32,567 nt of DNA from Acidobacteriota bacterium. Its GTDB lineage: Bacteria > Acidobacteriota > Vicinamibacteria > Vicinamibacterales > UBA8438. The notes beneath the pieces were generated by a model. That model was not told where the DNA came from, made no database searches, and was given only the letters and a program-made list of their open reading frames with translations. This document shows positions 1-8,417 of the stretch, in pieces (the stretch's first letter is position 1; every line of letters starts with the position of its first letter). The DNA is taken from NCBI GenBank assembly GCA_021296515.1, contig JAGWAH010000021.1, positions 541 to 33,107 of the forward strand, given 5' to 3'. A program made the position numbers and the translations under genes.

Positions 1-29
1 GTTGAATGGGATCGCGTGTTCAATGCCTG

Positions 30-106
30 TGGAGCTGGCGAAGGGATTCGAACCCCCGACCCGCTGATTACAAATCAGCCGCTCTACCGAACTGAGCTAC
101 GCCAGC
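30..106 (-). tRNA. tRNA-Thr (anticodon UGU)
   Basis: Read on the minus strand, this folds as a complete cloverleaf. The acceptor stem is GCTGGCG/CGCCAGC, with a T discriminator and an encoded CCA (30-32). The anticodon stem GCTGA/TCAGC encloses the loop TTTGTAA, whose central TGT is the anticodon for ACA (Thr). The T arm carries TTCGAAT, and two G-U pairs occur in the T stem. It is the last gene of the long minus-strand block, about 70 bases after rlmB, and has its own strong promoter-like sequence. In many bacteria a tRNA-Thr precedes tuf or the secE/nusG region; what lies downstream here is outside the window. Confidence 0.95.
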
Positions 107-120
107 CGGACGAATTGGAG

Positions 121-149
121 ATTATAGCAGAACCCGCCCGTCCCGACAA
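121..149 (-). promoter_or_regulatory. sigma70-type promoter for tRNA-Thr
   Basis: On the minus strand a perfect -10 hexamer TATAAT (121-126) follows a -35-like TTGTCG (144-149) with a 17-base spacer. The -10 ends 14 bases before the mature tRNA 5' end, so a short leader is expected. This is the clearest canonical promoter in the window and lies in the gap between rlmB and the tRNA. Transcription from here has not been shown. Confidence 0.7.
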
Positions 150-176
150 GGGCCGCGGCTCGCCCGGGCCGCATCC

Positions 177-902
177 TCAGCCGGCCGGCGCCGCGGCCGA
201 CCGCTGTCGGACCGCCTCGAACAGGGCCAACGCGGCGGCGACCGACACGTTGAGGCTCGACACCCGCCCCCGCATCGGCAGCGCCGCGCGCCAGTCGCAG
301 CGCTCACGGACCAGCCGGTGCAGCCCGCGCCCCTCTCCGCCGATGACGAACGCGGACGGCAGGCGCAGGTCCAGATCGTACAACGACTGGTCGGCCTCCG
401 CCTCGAGACCGATCGTCCAGACCCCGGCCGCCTTCAGCTCCTCGAGCGCCCGCGGCAGGTTGACGACCGGCGCGAGAGGAACGTGCACGAGCGCCCCGGC
501 CGACGCCTTCACGGCGGCGCCGGTGATCGGCGCCGCCCGCCGCTCCGGCACGACGAGCCCCGAGCCGCCGGCGGCGTCCACCGTGCGCGCGATGGCGCCC
601 AGATTGCGCGGATCCTCGATGCCGTCGAGGACGAGGATGAGCGCCGGCGTACGGACCGCGACCAGGTCAGCCACCGCGTACGTGTCGAGCGCGCGCACCG
701 TGGCGACCACGCCCTGGTGCGCCGCCCCGCCCGCGAGCCGGTCCAGCTCCGCGGGATCGACCCGGCGCAGGCGCACCCGGCAGCGATCCGCCAGCTCCAG
801 CAGCTCCGTCAGACCGCGCCGGCGGCGCACGCTCACGGCCAGCGCCGTGACCAGCCCGGCGCGCAGCGCCTCGATCGCCGGCTTGACGCCGAAGATCGTC
901 AT
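177..902 (-). CDS. rlmB: 23S rRNA (guanosine-2'-O-)-methyltransferase RlmB, SpoU family
   Basis: This 241-residue SpoU-family (SPOUT) methyltransferase is predicted to 2'-O-methylate a guanosine of 23S rRNA (G2251 in E. coli) using S-adenosylmethionine. The start MTIFGVKPAIEAL matches the small substrate-binding domain. The three SpoU motifs are present: NLGAIARTVDAAG, then FVIGGEGRGL, then the C-terminal MRGRVSSLNVSVAAALALFE that forms the knotted cofactor site. Length is typical. Its ATG overlaps the ispDF stop by 4 bases, implying translational coupling. A related tRNA methyltransferase such as TrmH is possible, but the N-terminal domain and length favour RlmB. Confidence 0.92.
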   Translation of the reverse strand: MTIFGVKPAIEALRAGLVTALAVSVRRRRGLTELLELADRCRVRLRRVDPAELDRLAGGAAHQGVVATVRALDTYAVADLVAVRTPALILVLDGIEDPRNLGAIARTVDAAGGSGLVVPERRAAPITGAAVKASAGALVHVPLAPVVNLPRALEELKAAGVWTIGLEAEADQSLYDLDLRLPSAFVIGGEGRGLHRLVRERCDWRAALPMRGRVSSLNVSVAAALALFEAVRQRSAAAPAG

Positions 903-2074
903 CGCGACACCAGCGTGGCGACCGCGTGCACCGCGATCGCCTCGCCGCGGCCCACCGCGTCCACGCCCTCGCCCGTCTTCGCCTTCACGCTGACCGCGTC
1001 CACCGCCACCTCGAGCGCCTGCGCCAGCCGTTCCCGCATCGCGGCGGCGTGCGGGCCGATGCGCGGGCGCTCGGCGATGACCACGACGTCTGCGTTGCCC
1101 ACCGCGTACCCGCGCTCGCGCACGATGGCCACCGCCCGCTCCAGCAGGTCGATGCTGGAAGCGCCCTTCCAGCGCGGATCGCGGTTGGAGAAGTGCTGCC
1201 CGACGTCGCCTGCCGCGGCGCCGCCCAGCACGGCGTCGATCAGGGCGTGGCAGACCGCGTCGGCATCCGAGTGCCCATCCAGCCCCCGGTCATGGGGCAC
1301 GTGCACCCCCCCGAGGATCAGCGGTCTCCCGGCGACGGTCCGATGCAGGTCGTAGCCGATGCCCATGCGCACGGCGCCGGCACTTCCCGCGCCGGTTCGC
1401 GCCATTCGCCCACTCGCGCGATCCAGATCCGCCGGGGTCGTGATCTTCACGTTCTCCGGGTCCCCCTCGACGAGCCGCACCGCGTACCCGGCCCGTTCCG
1501 CCAGCAGCGCCTCGTCCGTCGCGTCGACCCCGCTCCTGCCGAGCGCGACCGCGGCGCGCAACACCTCCATGCGGAAGCCCTGCGGCGTCTGGGCCAGGTG
1601 GATGCGCTCGCGCGGGAGCGTCGCGGCCACCACGGCGTGTCCGCCGGCGTCCGCGCTCTGCTTGACCGTATCGGTCGCCTGGACGGCGGGCACGGCGGCG
1701 CCCGCCTCGGCGGCGGCGTCGATGACGCGGCCGATGAGCGCCTGGCTGCAGAACGGCCGCGCCGCGTCGTGGACCAGCACCAACGCGGCCGTGTCGCGGA
1801 CGGCGTCGAGACCGGCCGCCACCGAATCCTGGCGCCGCCCGCCGCCGGCGACGACTCGCAGGGGGGTCTCCACCGCCTGGAACCAGATCGGCGGATCCGC
1901 GGCCAGCTCCGGCGGCAGCACCACGACGATCTCGCCGACCCGCCCGCTGCGGTCGAACGGCGCCAGCGCGTGCTCCAGCAGCGTGCGCCCGCCGATGGAG
2001 CGGAGCTGCTTGGGCACGCCGCCGCCGGCGCGCAGGCCGCGCCCGCCCGCCGCGATGATCGCCGCTACGCGCAT
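899..2074 (-). CDS. ispDF: Bifunctional MEP pathway enzyme IspD-IspF
   Basis: This is a 391-residue fusion of two non-consecutive MEP (non-mevalonate isoprenoid) enzymes. Residues 1 to about 222 are IspD, 2-C-methyl-D-erythritol 4-phosphate cytidylyltransferase, with the CTP-binding loop AAGGRGLRAGGGVPKQ and the VHDAARPF motif. Residues about 236-391 are IspF, 2,4-cyclodiphosphate synthase, with metal ligands in GYDLH (D242, H244) and the LDGHSDADAV segment. The joining linker is short and Gly/Ala-rich. The missing middle enzyme, IspE, is encoded about 9 kb away on the same strand. The IspDF fusion is well known in alpha- and epsilonproteobacteria and other groups. The 5' end overlaps the upstream acyltransferase gene by 10 bases. 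Confidence 0.95.
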   Translation of the reverse strand: MRVAAIIAAGGRGLRAGGGVPKQLRSIGGRTLLEHALAPFDRSGRVGEIVVVLPPELAADPPIWFQAVETPLRVVAGGGRRQDSVAAGLDAVRDTAALVLVHDAARPFCSQALIGRVIDAAAEAGAAVPAVQATDTVKQSADAGGHAVVAATLPRERIHLAQTPQGFRMEVLRAAVALGRSGVDATDEALLAERAGYAVRLVEGDPENVKITTPADLDRASGRMARTGAGSAGAVRMGIGYDLHRTVAGRPLILGGVHVPHDRGLDGHSDADAVCHALIDAVLGGAAAGDVGQHFSNRDPRWKGASSIDLLERAVAIVRERGYAVGNADVVVIAERPRIGPHAAAMRERLAQALEVAVDAVSVKAKTGEGVDAVGRGEAIAVHAVATLVSR

Positions 2075-2865
2075 GCCGTCTTCCCCTCGGCCGCGGCATC
2101 GCCGCCGCGGCCGGCGGGGGGCTCCGCCGCATGTCCCTCACGCTCGGCGACGGTCGCCGCGATGATGTCGCGGGCACGCTCAGCCAGACGTGTCGCGTCG
2201 GCGCGCGTGAACCCCTCCGTTCTCAACGGCTCGTGGAGAACGATGCAGACGTCGCCCGGACGGGTCGTCAGCTCGCCCTTCCGCATGACCTGCCGCGTAC
2301 CGGTCAGCGCGACCGGCACCACTGGAATGCCGGCGTCGATGGCGAGCAGAAAGAGGCCCCGCTTGAAGCGGCCGACGCGGCCGTCCCGGCTTCGCGTCCC
2401 CTCGGGGAACACGATCAGGGAGTGTCCGCGGCGGATCATCACGGCCACCCGATTGAGCGTCGCCCGCCCGGCCCGCGCCCGATCGACCAGCAGATGCCCG
2501 GTGTAGCGCAGGTGCCAGCCCAGCACGGGAAAGGCGCCGAGCGATGCCTTGGCCAGGATGCGAAGCTGGAACGGAATCGACGTGATCAGGATCGGAAAGT
2601 CGTAGATGCTCTGGTGATTGGACACGAACACGTACGATCCGCCGGCCGGCACGAGGTCGCCGCCGCTCGACTGCACGCGCACGCCCGTCGTCACCAGAAT
2701 CAGCCGCGACCAGGCTCGCGCGCACCCGTGCGCCACGTGCCCCCGCCGATCGACGAGCATCGACGCCAGCGACAGCGCGCCGAGCACGATCGTGTAGACG
2801 GAGATGGCCGGAATCAGCCAGAACACGGTCCGCCACCAGTGGAAGGAAGGCATCGCGCGATTCAT
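2065..2865 (-). CDS. 1-acyl-sn-glycerol-3-phosphate acyltransferase (PlsC-like)
   Basis: This 266-residue membrane-associated acyltransferase is predicted to add the second acyl chain to lysophosphatidate in phospholipid synthesis. A hydrophobic N-terminal segment (about residues 11-37) anchors it. The catalytic NHxxxxD box is NHQSIYD (N83, H84, D89), and the glycerophosphate-binding motif is FPEGTRSRDG (around residue 155), followed by a VPVALTGT segment. The start at 2865 directly abuts the radA stop (2866); an internal Met5 at 2853 is an alternative. The family also contains lyso-ornithine and other acyltransferases, so the exact substrate is inferred. Confidence 0.88.
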   Translation of the reverse strand: MNRAMPSFHWWRTVFWLIPAISVYTIVLGALSLASMLVDRRGHVAHGCARAWSRLILVTTGVRVQSSGGDLVPAGGSYVFVSNHQSIYDFPILITSIPFQLRILAKASLGAFPVLGWHLRYTGHLLVDRARAGRATLNRVAVMIRRGHSLIVFPEGTRSRDGRVGRFKRGLFLLAIDAGIPVVPVALTGTRQVMRKGELTTRPGDVCIVLHEPLRTEGFTRADATRLAERARDIIAATVAEREGHAAEPPAGRGGDAAAEGKTACA

Positions 2866-4257
2866 TCACGAGACGGCCAGCAGCGCGTCGAGGGCATCCT
2901 CGACGGACTCGACCCCGACCGTCTCGCACCCGGCGTCGGCCGTCTCCCGGCCGCGGTTCACGGCGGGCAGGACGCAACGCGTGAATCCGAGCTGCGCCGC
3001 CTCGCGGACGCGCAGCTCCGCCTGCGGCGTCCCGCGCACCTCGCCGCCCAGCCCCACTTCGCCGAACACCGCGGTGCCCGGGCGCACGCCGCGTCCCCGC
3101 AGGCTCGACGCCACCGCCGCCACCACCCCCAGATCGGCGGCCGGCTCGTCAATCGCCAGCCCCCCCGCCACGTTGACGAATACGTCCTCGCCGGCCAGCC
3201 CGAGCCCCGCCCGCTTCTCCAGCACCGCCAGCAGCAGCGACAGCCGGTTGTGGTCGATGCCGCTCGCCATCCGCCGCGCCGTCCCGTACGCGCCGCTGCT
3301 GACCAGCGCCTGCACCTCGACCAGAATGGGCCGCGTGCCCTCCAGCGAGCACAGCACCACCGACCCCGGCACCCCCGCCGCGCGGTCGGAGAGGAACAGG
3401 CGGGACGGGTTCGACACCGCCACCAGACCGGCTCCCGTCATCTCGAACACGCCCAGCTCGCTGACCGCTCCGAAACGGTTCTTCACCGCCCGCACCACGC
3501 GGTGCGAATGGTGCCGCTCGCCCTCGAAGTACAGCACCGTGTCGACCACGTGCTCCAGCACCTTCGGCCCGGCCAGGCTCCCGTCCTTGGTCACGTGGCC
3601 GACGAGAATCGTCGGCAGGTTGCGCCGCTTGGCGCCGAACAGCAGGTGCGTCGCCGCCTCGCGCACCTGCCCCACGCTGCCGGGCGCCGACGCCAGGTTC
3701 AGCGAGTAGATCGTCTGGATGGAATCGACCACCAGCAGCCTGGGCCGCACCCGGTCGACCGCTTCGAGCAGCCTTTCCAGGCAGGTCTCGGCCAGCAGGT
3801 ACAGATCGGCGTCGCCGATGTCGAGGCGTTGCCCGCGCTCCTTCACCTGCTGCTCGGACTCCTCGCCCGACGCGTACAGCACGGGACCGGCCGCGGCCGC
3901 GATCCGCGCCGCCACCTGCAGCAGCAGCGTCGACTTCCCGATCCCCGGCTCACCACCCACCAGCACCATCGATCCGGGCACGATGCCGCCCCCGAGCACC
4001 CGGTCGAACTCCCCGAACCCGCTCGGCACGCGCGCGGCGTTCTCGACGTCGATCTCGCTGTAGCGGCGCACCTCGGCCCGCCCCGCGAGCCCGCCGTAGC
4101 GAGCGTCGTCCCCGGCGGCCGGCGCCGCCGCCTCCGGCTCCTCGACCAGGGTGTTCCAGTCCCGGCAGTCCGGGCACTGCCCGGTCCACTTCCGCGACCG
4201 GCCGCCGCACGCCTGGCAGACGAACACCGTCCGCGCCTCGACCTTGGCTCTGGGCAT
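2866..4257 (-). CDS. radA: DNA repair protein RadA
   Basis: This 463-residue RecA-like ATPase acts in processing recombination intermediates and branch migration. The N-terminal four-cysteine zinc finger is C14-x2-C17 and C28-x2-C31. The Walker A motif GEPGIGKST ends near residue 110, and the RadA-specific KNRFG motif lies near residue 258. The C-terminal Lon-like domain contains VNVAGGLAIDEPAADLG. Length matches E. coli RadA (460). The gene sits 15 bases after alr and abuts plsC. A TATAAT (4279-4284) within the alr 3' end has no convincing -35 partner. Confidence 0.96.
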   Translation of the reverse strand: MPRAKVEARTVFVCQACGGRSRKWTGQCPDCRDWNTLVEEPEAAAPAAGDDARYGGLAGRAEVRRYSEIDVENAARVPSGFGEFDRVLGGGIVPGSMVLVGGEPGIGKSTLLLQVAARIAAAAGPVLYASGEESEQQVKERGQRLDIGDADLYLLAETCLERLLEAVDRVRPRLLVVDSIQTIYSLNLASAPGSVGQVREAATHLLFGAKRRNLPTILVGHVTKDGSLAGPKVLEHVVDTVLYFEGERHHSHRVVRAVKNRFGAVSELGVFEMTGAGLVAVSNPSRLFLSDRAAGVPGSVVLCSLEGTRPILVEVQALVSSGAYGTARRMASGIDHNRLSLLLAVLEKRAGLGLAGEDVFVNVAGGLAIDEPAADLGVVAAVASSLRGRGVRPGTAVFGEVGLGGEVRGTPQAELRVREAAQLGFTRCVLPAVNRGRETADAGCETVGVESVEDALDALLAVS

Positions 4258-4272
4258 CGTTCGGGGGATGGA

Positions 4273-5412
4273 TCAGGGATTATAGGTCCGCTCGATCCGC
4301 GCCCCGATGCGGCACAAGATCTCGTGCGGCACCGTGCCTATCGCGCCCGCCACGTCCCGGGCGCCGATGACGTCCGCCCCCTGCGCGCCGAGCAGGACGA
4401 CCTCGTCGCCGGGCGCCGCCTCGACGGCCGTGACGTCGACGACCAGCGAGTCCATCGAAACCGCCACGACCGGCGCCCGCACCCCGCCGACCAGCAGCAC
4501 GCCCCGCCCGGCGAGCCGCAGGTCGAGACCGTCCGCGTAGCCGGCCGGGATCAGCGCCACCCGCAACGCCCGGTCCGCGACGAAGCGAGCGCCGTAGCCG
4601 GCCGTCTCGCCCGGACGCATGCCCTTGACCGCCACCACGCGGCTCCGCAGGGACATCACCGGCCGCAGGCGCAGGTCGGGCTCCAGCGGCGGCGGCGCGA
4701 TGCCGTACAGCAGCAGGCCGGGGCGCACCGCGTCGTACCAGGTCCGCCGGTCCCGCAGCAGCGCCGCGCTGTTCGCCGCGTGCCAGCGGACGCCGGCGAG
4801 GCCGAGCCCGGACGCTGCCGCGCGGATCGCCTCGAAGCGCAGGCGCTGGCGCTCGAACAGCGGATGGTCGCCGTCCTCCGCGGTCGCGAAGTGGGTGTAC
4901 ACGGCCTCGACCGCCAGGTGCGGCGCCTGCAGCACCGCGGGCAGCGTGGCCGGCAGATTGTCGTGGCGGAACCCGAACCGGTTCATCCCGGTGTCGATCT
5001 TCAGGTGCACGCCCAGACGCGCGCCGCGCGCGGCCGCCGCCTGCTCCAGCGCCTGCGCCGCGGAGGGCGACGAGACGGTCGGGGTCAGGTCGTGCGCGAA
5101 CACGCCGTCCAGATCGCTGACGCTCAACGCGCCGAACACCAGGATGGGCGCCGTCACCCCCGCGGCGCGCAGCTCGACACCCTCCTCGATGTCGGCGCAG
5201 GCCAGCATCGGCGGCGGAGCGCCGCGGCCGGCCGCCTCCCGCTCGAGGGCGCGCGCCACGCGGACCGCGCCGTGGCCGTAGGCGTTGGCCTTGATGACCG
5301 CGACCACCCGTGGCGCCGGCCCGGCCGCGCCGGCCGCGAGCAGGTCCCGGATTGCCCGGTAGTTGGCGGTCAGGCCGTCGAGGTCGACGACGGCATGGGT
5401 TGGGCGAACCAC
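4273..5412 (-). CDS. alr: Alanine racemase
   Basis: This 379-residue PLP enzyme interconverts L- and D-alanine for peptidoglycan. The fold-type III barrel is recognisable from the cofactor lysine in AVIKANAYGHG (K41) and the substrate-site segment KIDTGMNRFGF. The second catalytic base, tyrosine, lies in AGYGARF, with VSMDSL further on. Length is standard. The gene follows dnaB by 21 bases and precedes radA, an order (dnaB-alr-radA) seen in several phyla. Nothing unusual in the active site was noticed. Confidence 0.95.
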   Translation of the reverse strand: MVRPTHAVVDLDGLTANYRAIRDLLAAGAAGPAPRVVAVIKANAYGHGAVRVARALEREAAGRGAPPPMLACADIEEGVELRAAGVTAPILVFGALSVSDLDGVFAHDLTPTVSSPSAAQALEQAAAARGARLGVHLKIDTGMNRFGFRHDNLPATLPAVLQAPHLAVEAVYTHFATAEDGDHPLFERQRLRFEAIRAAASGLGLAGVRWHAANSAALLRDRRTWYDAVRPGLLLYGIAPPPLEPDLRLRPVMSLRSRVVAVKGMRPGETAGYGARFVADRALRVALIPAGYADGLDLRLAGRGVLLVGGVRAPVVAVSMDSLVVDVTAVEAAPGDEVVLLGAQGADVIGARDVAGAIGTVPHEILCRIGARIERTYNP

Positions 5413-5433
5413 GGCATGTCGCCAGAGCCGGCG

Positions 5434-6780
5434 CTACCCGTAGTCCGGACTCAGGTTCTCGAAGCGGGTCTGCTGCTTCAGGAAGGCCAGACGGACCGTG
5501 CCCGTCGGTCCGTTGCGCTGCTTGCCGATGATGATCTCCGCGACGTTCTCGTTCTCCGGCGTCGCCTCGTACATGTCCTCGCGGAAGATGAACATGACCA
5601 CGTCGGCGTCCTGCTCCAGCGCACCCGACTCCCGCAGGTCGGACAGTTGCGGGCGCTTGTCGCCGCGCGACTCCGGGGCGCGGCTGAGCTGCGACAGCGC
5701 CACCACCGGCACGTCGATCTCCTTCGCCAGCGCCTTGAGCGAACGCGAGATCGAGGCGATCTCCTGGTTGCGGTTCTCGAACCGGCCGCGCCCCTGCATC
5801 AACTGCAGGTAGTCGATGATGATCAGGTCGAGCCCGTGCTCCGCCTTCAGCCGCCGCGACTTCGCCCGCATCTCCAGCACGCCGAGCGACGGCGTGTCGT
5901 CGATGTACACGCGCGCGTCCGACAGCGACGTCATCGCCTCGGACAGGCTGGCGTAGTCGGCGTCGCTCAGCAGGCCGGTGCGGAAGCGGTGGGAGTCGAC
6001 CTGCGCGGCGCTGGTCAGCATCCGCAGGAAGAGCTGCTCCTTCGCCATCTCGAGGCTGAAAACGCCGACCGTCCGCTCGCCGGTGGTCCCGACGTGGGCG
6101 CCGATGTTCAGCGCGAACGCCGTCTTGCCCATCGAGGGACGGGCGGCCACGATGACGAGATCCGCCGGCTGGAGTCCGGCCGTCATGTCGTCGATGTCGA
6201 CGAAACCGGTCGGCACGCCGGTGACGGCGCTCTGGACGCTCTGCAGCCGCTCGATCGTGGCGAAGCTGTCCTGGGCCAGCTCGCTCAGGGGCACGAACCC
6301 GCTACGGATGCGGCCTTCGGCGATCGCGAAGATCTCCTGCTCGGCCCGATCGAGCACGACGGAAGCCTCGTCCTGCGCCGTGTAGGCCTCGGCCTCGATG
6401 CGGTTCGCGGCGGCGATCAGATTGCGGAGCGTGGCGCGCTCCTTGACTATCCGCGCGTAGTGCTCGACGTTGGTCGAGCGCGGAACCCCGTCGGCGAGCG
6501 ACGAGATGTAGGCGGGGCCGCCGACCGGGTCGAGATCGCCGGACCGGCTCAGCTCGTCGCGCAGCGTGACCAGATCGATGGCCTGACCCCGCTCGTTGAG
6601 GTCGACCATCTTGTCGAAGACGCGGCGGTGGGCGTCACGGAAGAAGTCGTCGGCGTCGATCAGCTCCGCCGCGACGTTGAACGCGTCGTTGCGGATGAGA
6701 ATGGCGCCGAGGATGGATCGCTCCGCCTCCAGGTTGTGGGGCAGCGCCTTCTGGCCCGCGCTGACGGCCGGCTGCGCCAT
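5434..6780 (-). CDS. dnaB: Replicative DNA helicase DnaB
   Basis: This 448-residue hexameric helicase unwinds DNA at the replication fork. The N-terminal helical domain (about residues 10-115, beginning PHNLEAERSILGAIL) interacts with primase. A linker leads to the RecA-like ATPase with Walker A ARPSMGKTAFALN near residue 200, Walker B LIIIDYLQLM and the C-terminal FLKQQTRFENL. A clear GGAG ribosome-binding site lies 6 bases upstream of the ATG. No intein is present. It follows rplI, matching the widespread rpsF-rpsR-rplI-dnaB order. The gap between rplI and dnaB carries repeat copy 1. Confidence 0.97.
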   Translation of the reverse strand: MAQPAVSAGQKALPHNLEAERSILGAILIRNDAFNVAAELIDADDFFRDAHRRVFDKMVDLNERGQAIDLVTLRDELSRSGDLDPVGGPAYISSLADGVPRSTNVEHYARIVKERATLRNLIAAANRIEAEAYTAQDEASVVLDRAEQEIFAIAEGRIRSGFVPLSELAQDSFATIERLQSVQSAVTGVPTGFVDIDDMTAGLQPADLVIVAARPSMGKTAFALNIGAHVGTTGERTVGVFSLEMAKEQLFLRMLTSAAQVDSHRFRTGLLSDADYASLSEAMTSLSDARVYIDDTPSLGVLEMRAKSRRLKAEHGLDLIIIDYLQLMQGRGRFENRNQEIASISRSLKALAKEIDVPVVALSQLSRAPESRGDKRPQLSDLRESGALEQDADVVMFIFREDMYEATPENENVAEIIIGKQRNGPTGTVRLAFLKQQTRFENLSPDYG

Positions 6781-6842
6781 TTCTCACTCCAACCGCAGCG
6801 GAACGCCGCCCGCCGGCCGCCCCGCGCGCAAGCGTCGCGCTG

Positions 6843-6916
6843 GCCCGACAATCGTCACCTGCGGCTCCGATTGCCGCCCCAACCGGGCCTGACCAGGAGT
6901 CTGCTCCGTGCTACGG
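6843..6916. repeat. Dispersed structured repeat, copy 1 (3' end of rplI)
   Basis: A 74-base sequence is almost identical to 9008-9080: by eye, 69 of 74 aligned columns match, with four substitutions and one single-base gap. On the minus strand it begins CCGTAG, whose TAG is the stop codon of rplI. It then contains GCAGACTCCT and an inner inverted repeat GGCAATCG/CGATTGTC. Compared with copy 2, the distal AGGAGTCTGC arm is missing, so this copy seems truncated at its left end. It lies in the rplI-dnaB gap and could be a REP/MITE-like element; no transposase is nearby. Confidence 0.8.
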
Positions 6917-7423
6917 CACAGACTCGGGGGACGCCTCGGCCCCCGCCTCGGCCGCCTCGGCCGACTCGTCGCCGGTCTCTTCCCGGACCACCTTCACCGT
7001 CACCTCGGTGCTCACGTCGCGGTGCAGCTTGACCGTCACGGGGAACTCGCCGAGCTCCTTCAACGGCTCGCCAAGCTGGATGTGGCGCTTGTCGACCTCG
7101 AAATCGAGGGTCGCGAGATGATCCGCGACGTCGGCCGAGGTCACCGACCCGTAGAGCGTGCCCGTCTCCCCGACCCGCCGCGGGAGGACGCACTCGGTCC
7201 CGCGCAGGCGCTCGGCGAAGCTCTCGGCGCGGGCCCGCTCGTCCGCCTCGTGGGCGTCGGCGACCACCCGCTCGCGCTCCACCTGCCGGCGGTTCGACGG
7301 CGTCACCAGCAGGGCGAGCTTCTGCGGCAGAAGGTAGTTGCGCGCGTAGCCGTTGGCCACGTTGACGATATCGCCGCGACGGCCCAGGTTGTCGATGTGA
7401 TCCCGCAGGATGACTTCCATCAT
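6911..7423 (-). CDS. rplI: 50S ribosomal protein bL9
   Basis: This 170-residue protein of the large subunit binds 23S rRNA. The N-terminal domain has the bL9 signature GYARNYLLPQKLAL (residues about 25-38). A long connecting helix and a C-terminal domain with GTLYGSVTSADVADHL follow. An acidic, Ala-rich tail beyond about residue 150 is longer than the usual 148-150 residues. A strong AGGAG precedes the ATG pair (MM); the first ATG is used here. The TAG stop lies inside the dispersed repeat, so the repeat may have supplied the terminus. It follows rpsR by 9 bases. Confidence 0.96.
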   Translation of the reverse strand: MMEVILRDHIDNLGRRGDIVNVANGYARNYLLPQKLALLVTPSNRRQVERERVVADAHEADERARAESFAERLRGTECVLPRRVGETGTLYGSVTSADVADHLATLDFEVDKRHIQLGEPLKELGEFPVTVKLHRDVSTEVTVKVVREETGDESAEAAEAGAEASPESVP

Positions 7424-7432
7424 CGGCGACTC

Positions 7433-7717
7433 CTAATCCAGCACGTACGGCACGAGCGCGATCTGGCGTGCGCGTTTGATGGCCGTCGTCAGCTTCCGCT
7501 GGCACTTGGCGCACGTGCCGGAGATGCGCCGGGGCTGGATCTTGCCGCGCTCGGCGATCGCCATCATGAGCAGGCGCACGTCCTTGTAGTCGATGTAGTC
7601 GACCTTGTCGACGCAGTAGCGGCAGACCTTGCGCCGGCGTCCGCCTCCGCGGCGTCCCCCGCCGCCCTTGCCGCCGCCGCTCCTGCCGCCGCGTCGGCCG
7701 TCCCGCTCGTCACTCAT
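7433..7717 (-). CDS. rpsR: 30S ribosomal protein bS18
   Basis: This 94-residue small-subunit protein pairs with bS6 on the platform. The core [12 protein letters not shown] and [13 protein letters not shown] is diagnostic. The N-terminal about 28 residues are a Gly/Arg-rich low-complexity extension. Two CxxC pairs are kept (CRYC, CAKC), the zinc-ribbon-like C+ form known for several ribosomal proteins. The start overlaps the rpsF 3' end by 8 bases, consistent with translational coupling of the bS6-bS18 pair. Confidence 0.96.
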   Translation of the reverse strand: MSDERDGRRGGRSGGGKGGGGRRGGGRRRKVCRYCVDKVDYIDYKDVRLLMMAIAERGKIQPRRISGTCAKCQRKLTTAIKRARQIALVPYVLD

Positions 7718-8360
7718 TGGTCACCTCCGCGGTCTTCGCCGCATCCTCCGCCACGGCCGGCTCCGACGACGCAGCCGGCTCCACCGCCGGTTCCGAAGGC
7801 GCGGCCGGTTCCGGCGACGCAGCCGGCTCCACCGCCGGTTCCGAAGCTGCCGCGGGCACGGGGTCGTCCGGTGCGGCGGCGGCAGCCACCGGTGCGGCAG
7901 CGGCAGCCGCCGGTGCGGACGGCGCCGTCGCGCCGGTCGCCGCCGCGGGCACATCCGCGGTCGCCGCGGCAGCCGGCGCGCCGAGACCGGCCGGCACCCG
8001 TTTCGCTTGACGCCGCTGCTCGCGGCTCTGCCGCCGCTCGCGGGCGCGCCGCGCCTTCCGCAGATCCTCGTCCACGCGCACGATGAGATGCCGCAGGAGC
8101 TGCTCCATCACCCGCAGGCGCCGGTCCAGCTCGGTCACCAGCGTGCCCGGACCGGTGACCGTCTCGATGACGTAGGTCCCCTCCCGGTGGCGGTCGATCT
8201 CGTACGCCAGGCGCCGGCGTCCCCAGTTGTCGGTCTTGTCGATGCTGCCGCCCAACTGCCCGACGATCTCCGCAATCCGCTCGTGCAGCTCGGTGACCCC
8301 CTCTTCGGTAATCTCCGGGCTGACGACGTAGACGACCTCGTACTGTCGCGTCTCGCTCAT
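7710..8360 (-). CDS. rpsF: 30S ribosomal protein bS6 with long Ala/Pro/Glu tail
   Basis: This 216-residue small-subunit protein is a partner of bS18. Residues 1 to about 100 form the complete bS6 ferredoxin-like fold ([18 protein letters not shown], then [14 protein letters not shown]). A basic stretch (about 100-120, [18 protein letters not shown]) leads into roughly 95 residues made almost only of Ala, Pro, Glu, Ser and Val. The family is usually about 95-135 residues, so the tail is a large extension. It contains a 16-residue duplication. GGGAG lies 7 bases before the ATG. The tail is likely disordered; its role is unknown. Confidence 0.95.
   Translation of the reverse strand: MSETRQYEVVYVVSPEITEEGVTELHERIAEIVGQLGGSIDKTDNWGRRRLAYEIDRHREGTYVIETVTGPGTLVTELDRRLRVMEQLLRHLIVRVDEDLRKARRARERRQSREQRRQAKRVPAGLGAPAAAATADVPAAATGATAPSAPAAAAAAPVAAAAAPDDPVPAAASEPAVEPAASPEPAAPSEPAVEPAASSEPAVAEDAAKTAEVTNE
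7767..7846. repeat. 48-base-period direct repeat in the rpsF tail
   Basis: Thirty-two identical bases occur at 7767-7798 and again at 7815-7846, a period of 48 bases (16 codons). They encode a duplicated Ser-Glu-Pro-Ala-Val-Glu-Pro-Ala unit in the disordered bS6 tail. The duplication keeps frame, so tail length can change by whole units through slippage or recombination. Confidence 0.85.
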
Positions 8361-8417
8361 TGGTCTCCCTTCGGACTCGGCGGCCGCCGGGACACGGCGG
8401 CAAGGAGCCTCGCGGCC

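Noticed and set aside
4279-4284. TATAAT as a radA promoter inside the alr 3' end
   Set aside because: The hexamer encodes the Tyr-Asn of the alr C-terminus and no -35 element is found at the right distance.
2131-7032. Open plus-strand frame of about 1630 codons antisense to plsC-like, radA, alr and dnaB
   Set aside because: It runs opposite to five well-supported genes, has no recognisable domain, and has the Arg/His/Gln-rich composition expected of an antisense frame in very GC-rich DNA where stops are rare.
7717-8010. Ala/Gly/Ser-rich plus-strand frame over the rpsF tail
   Set aside because: It is the mirror image of the repetitive Ala/Pro/Glu tail of bS6 and has no ribosome-binding site or independent support.
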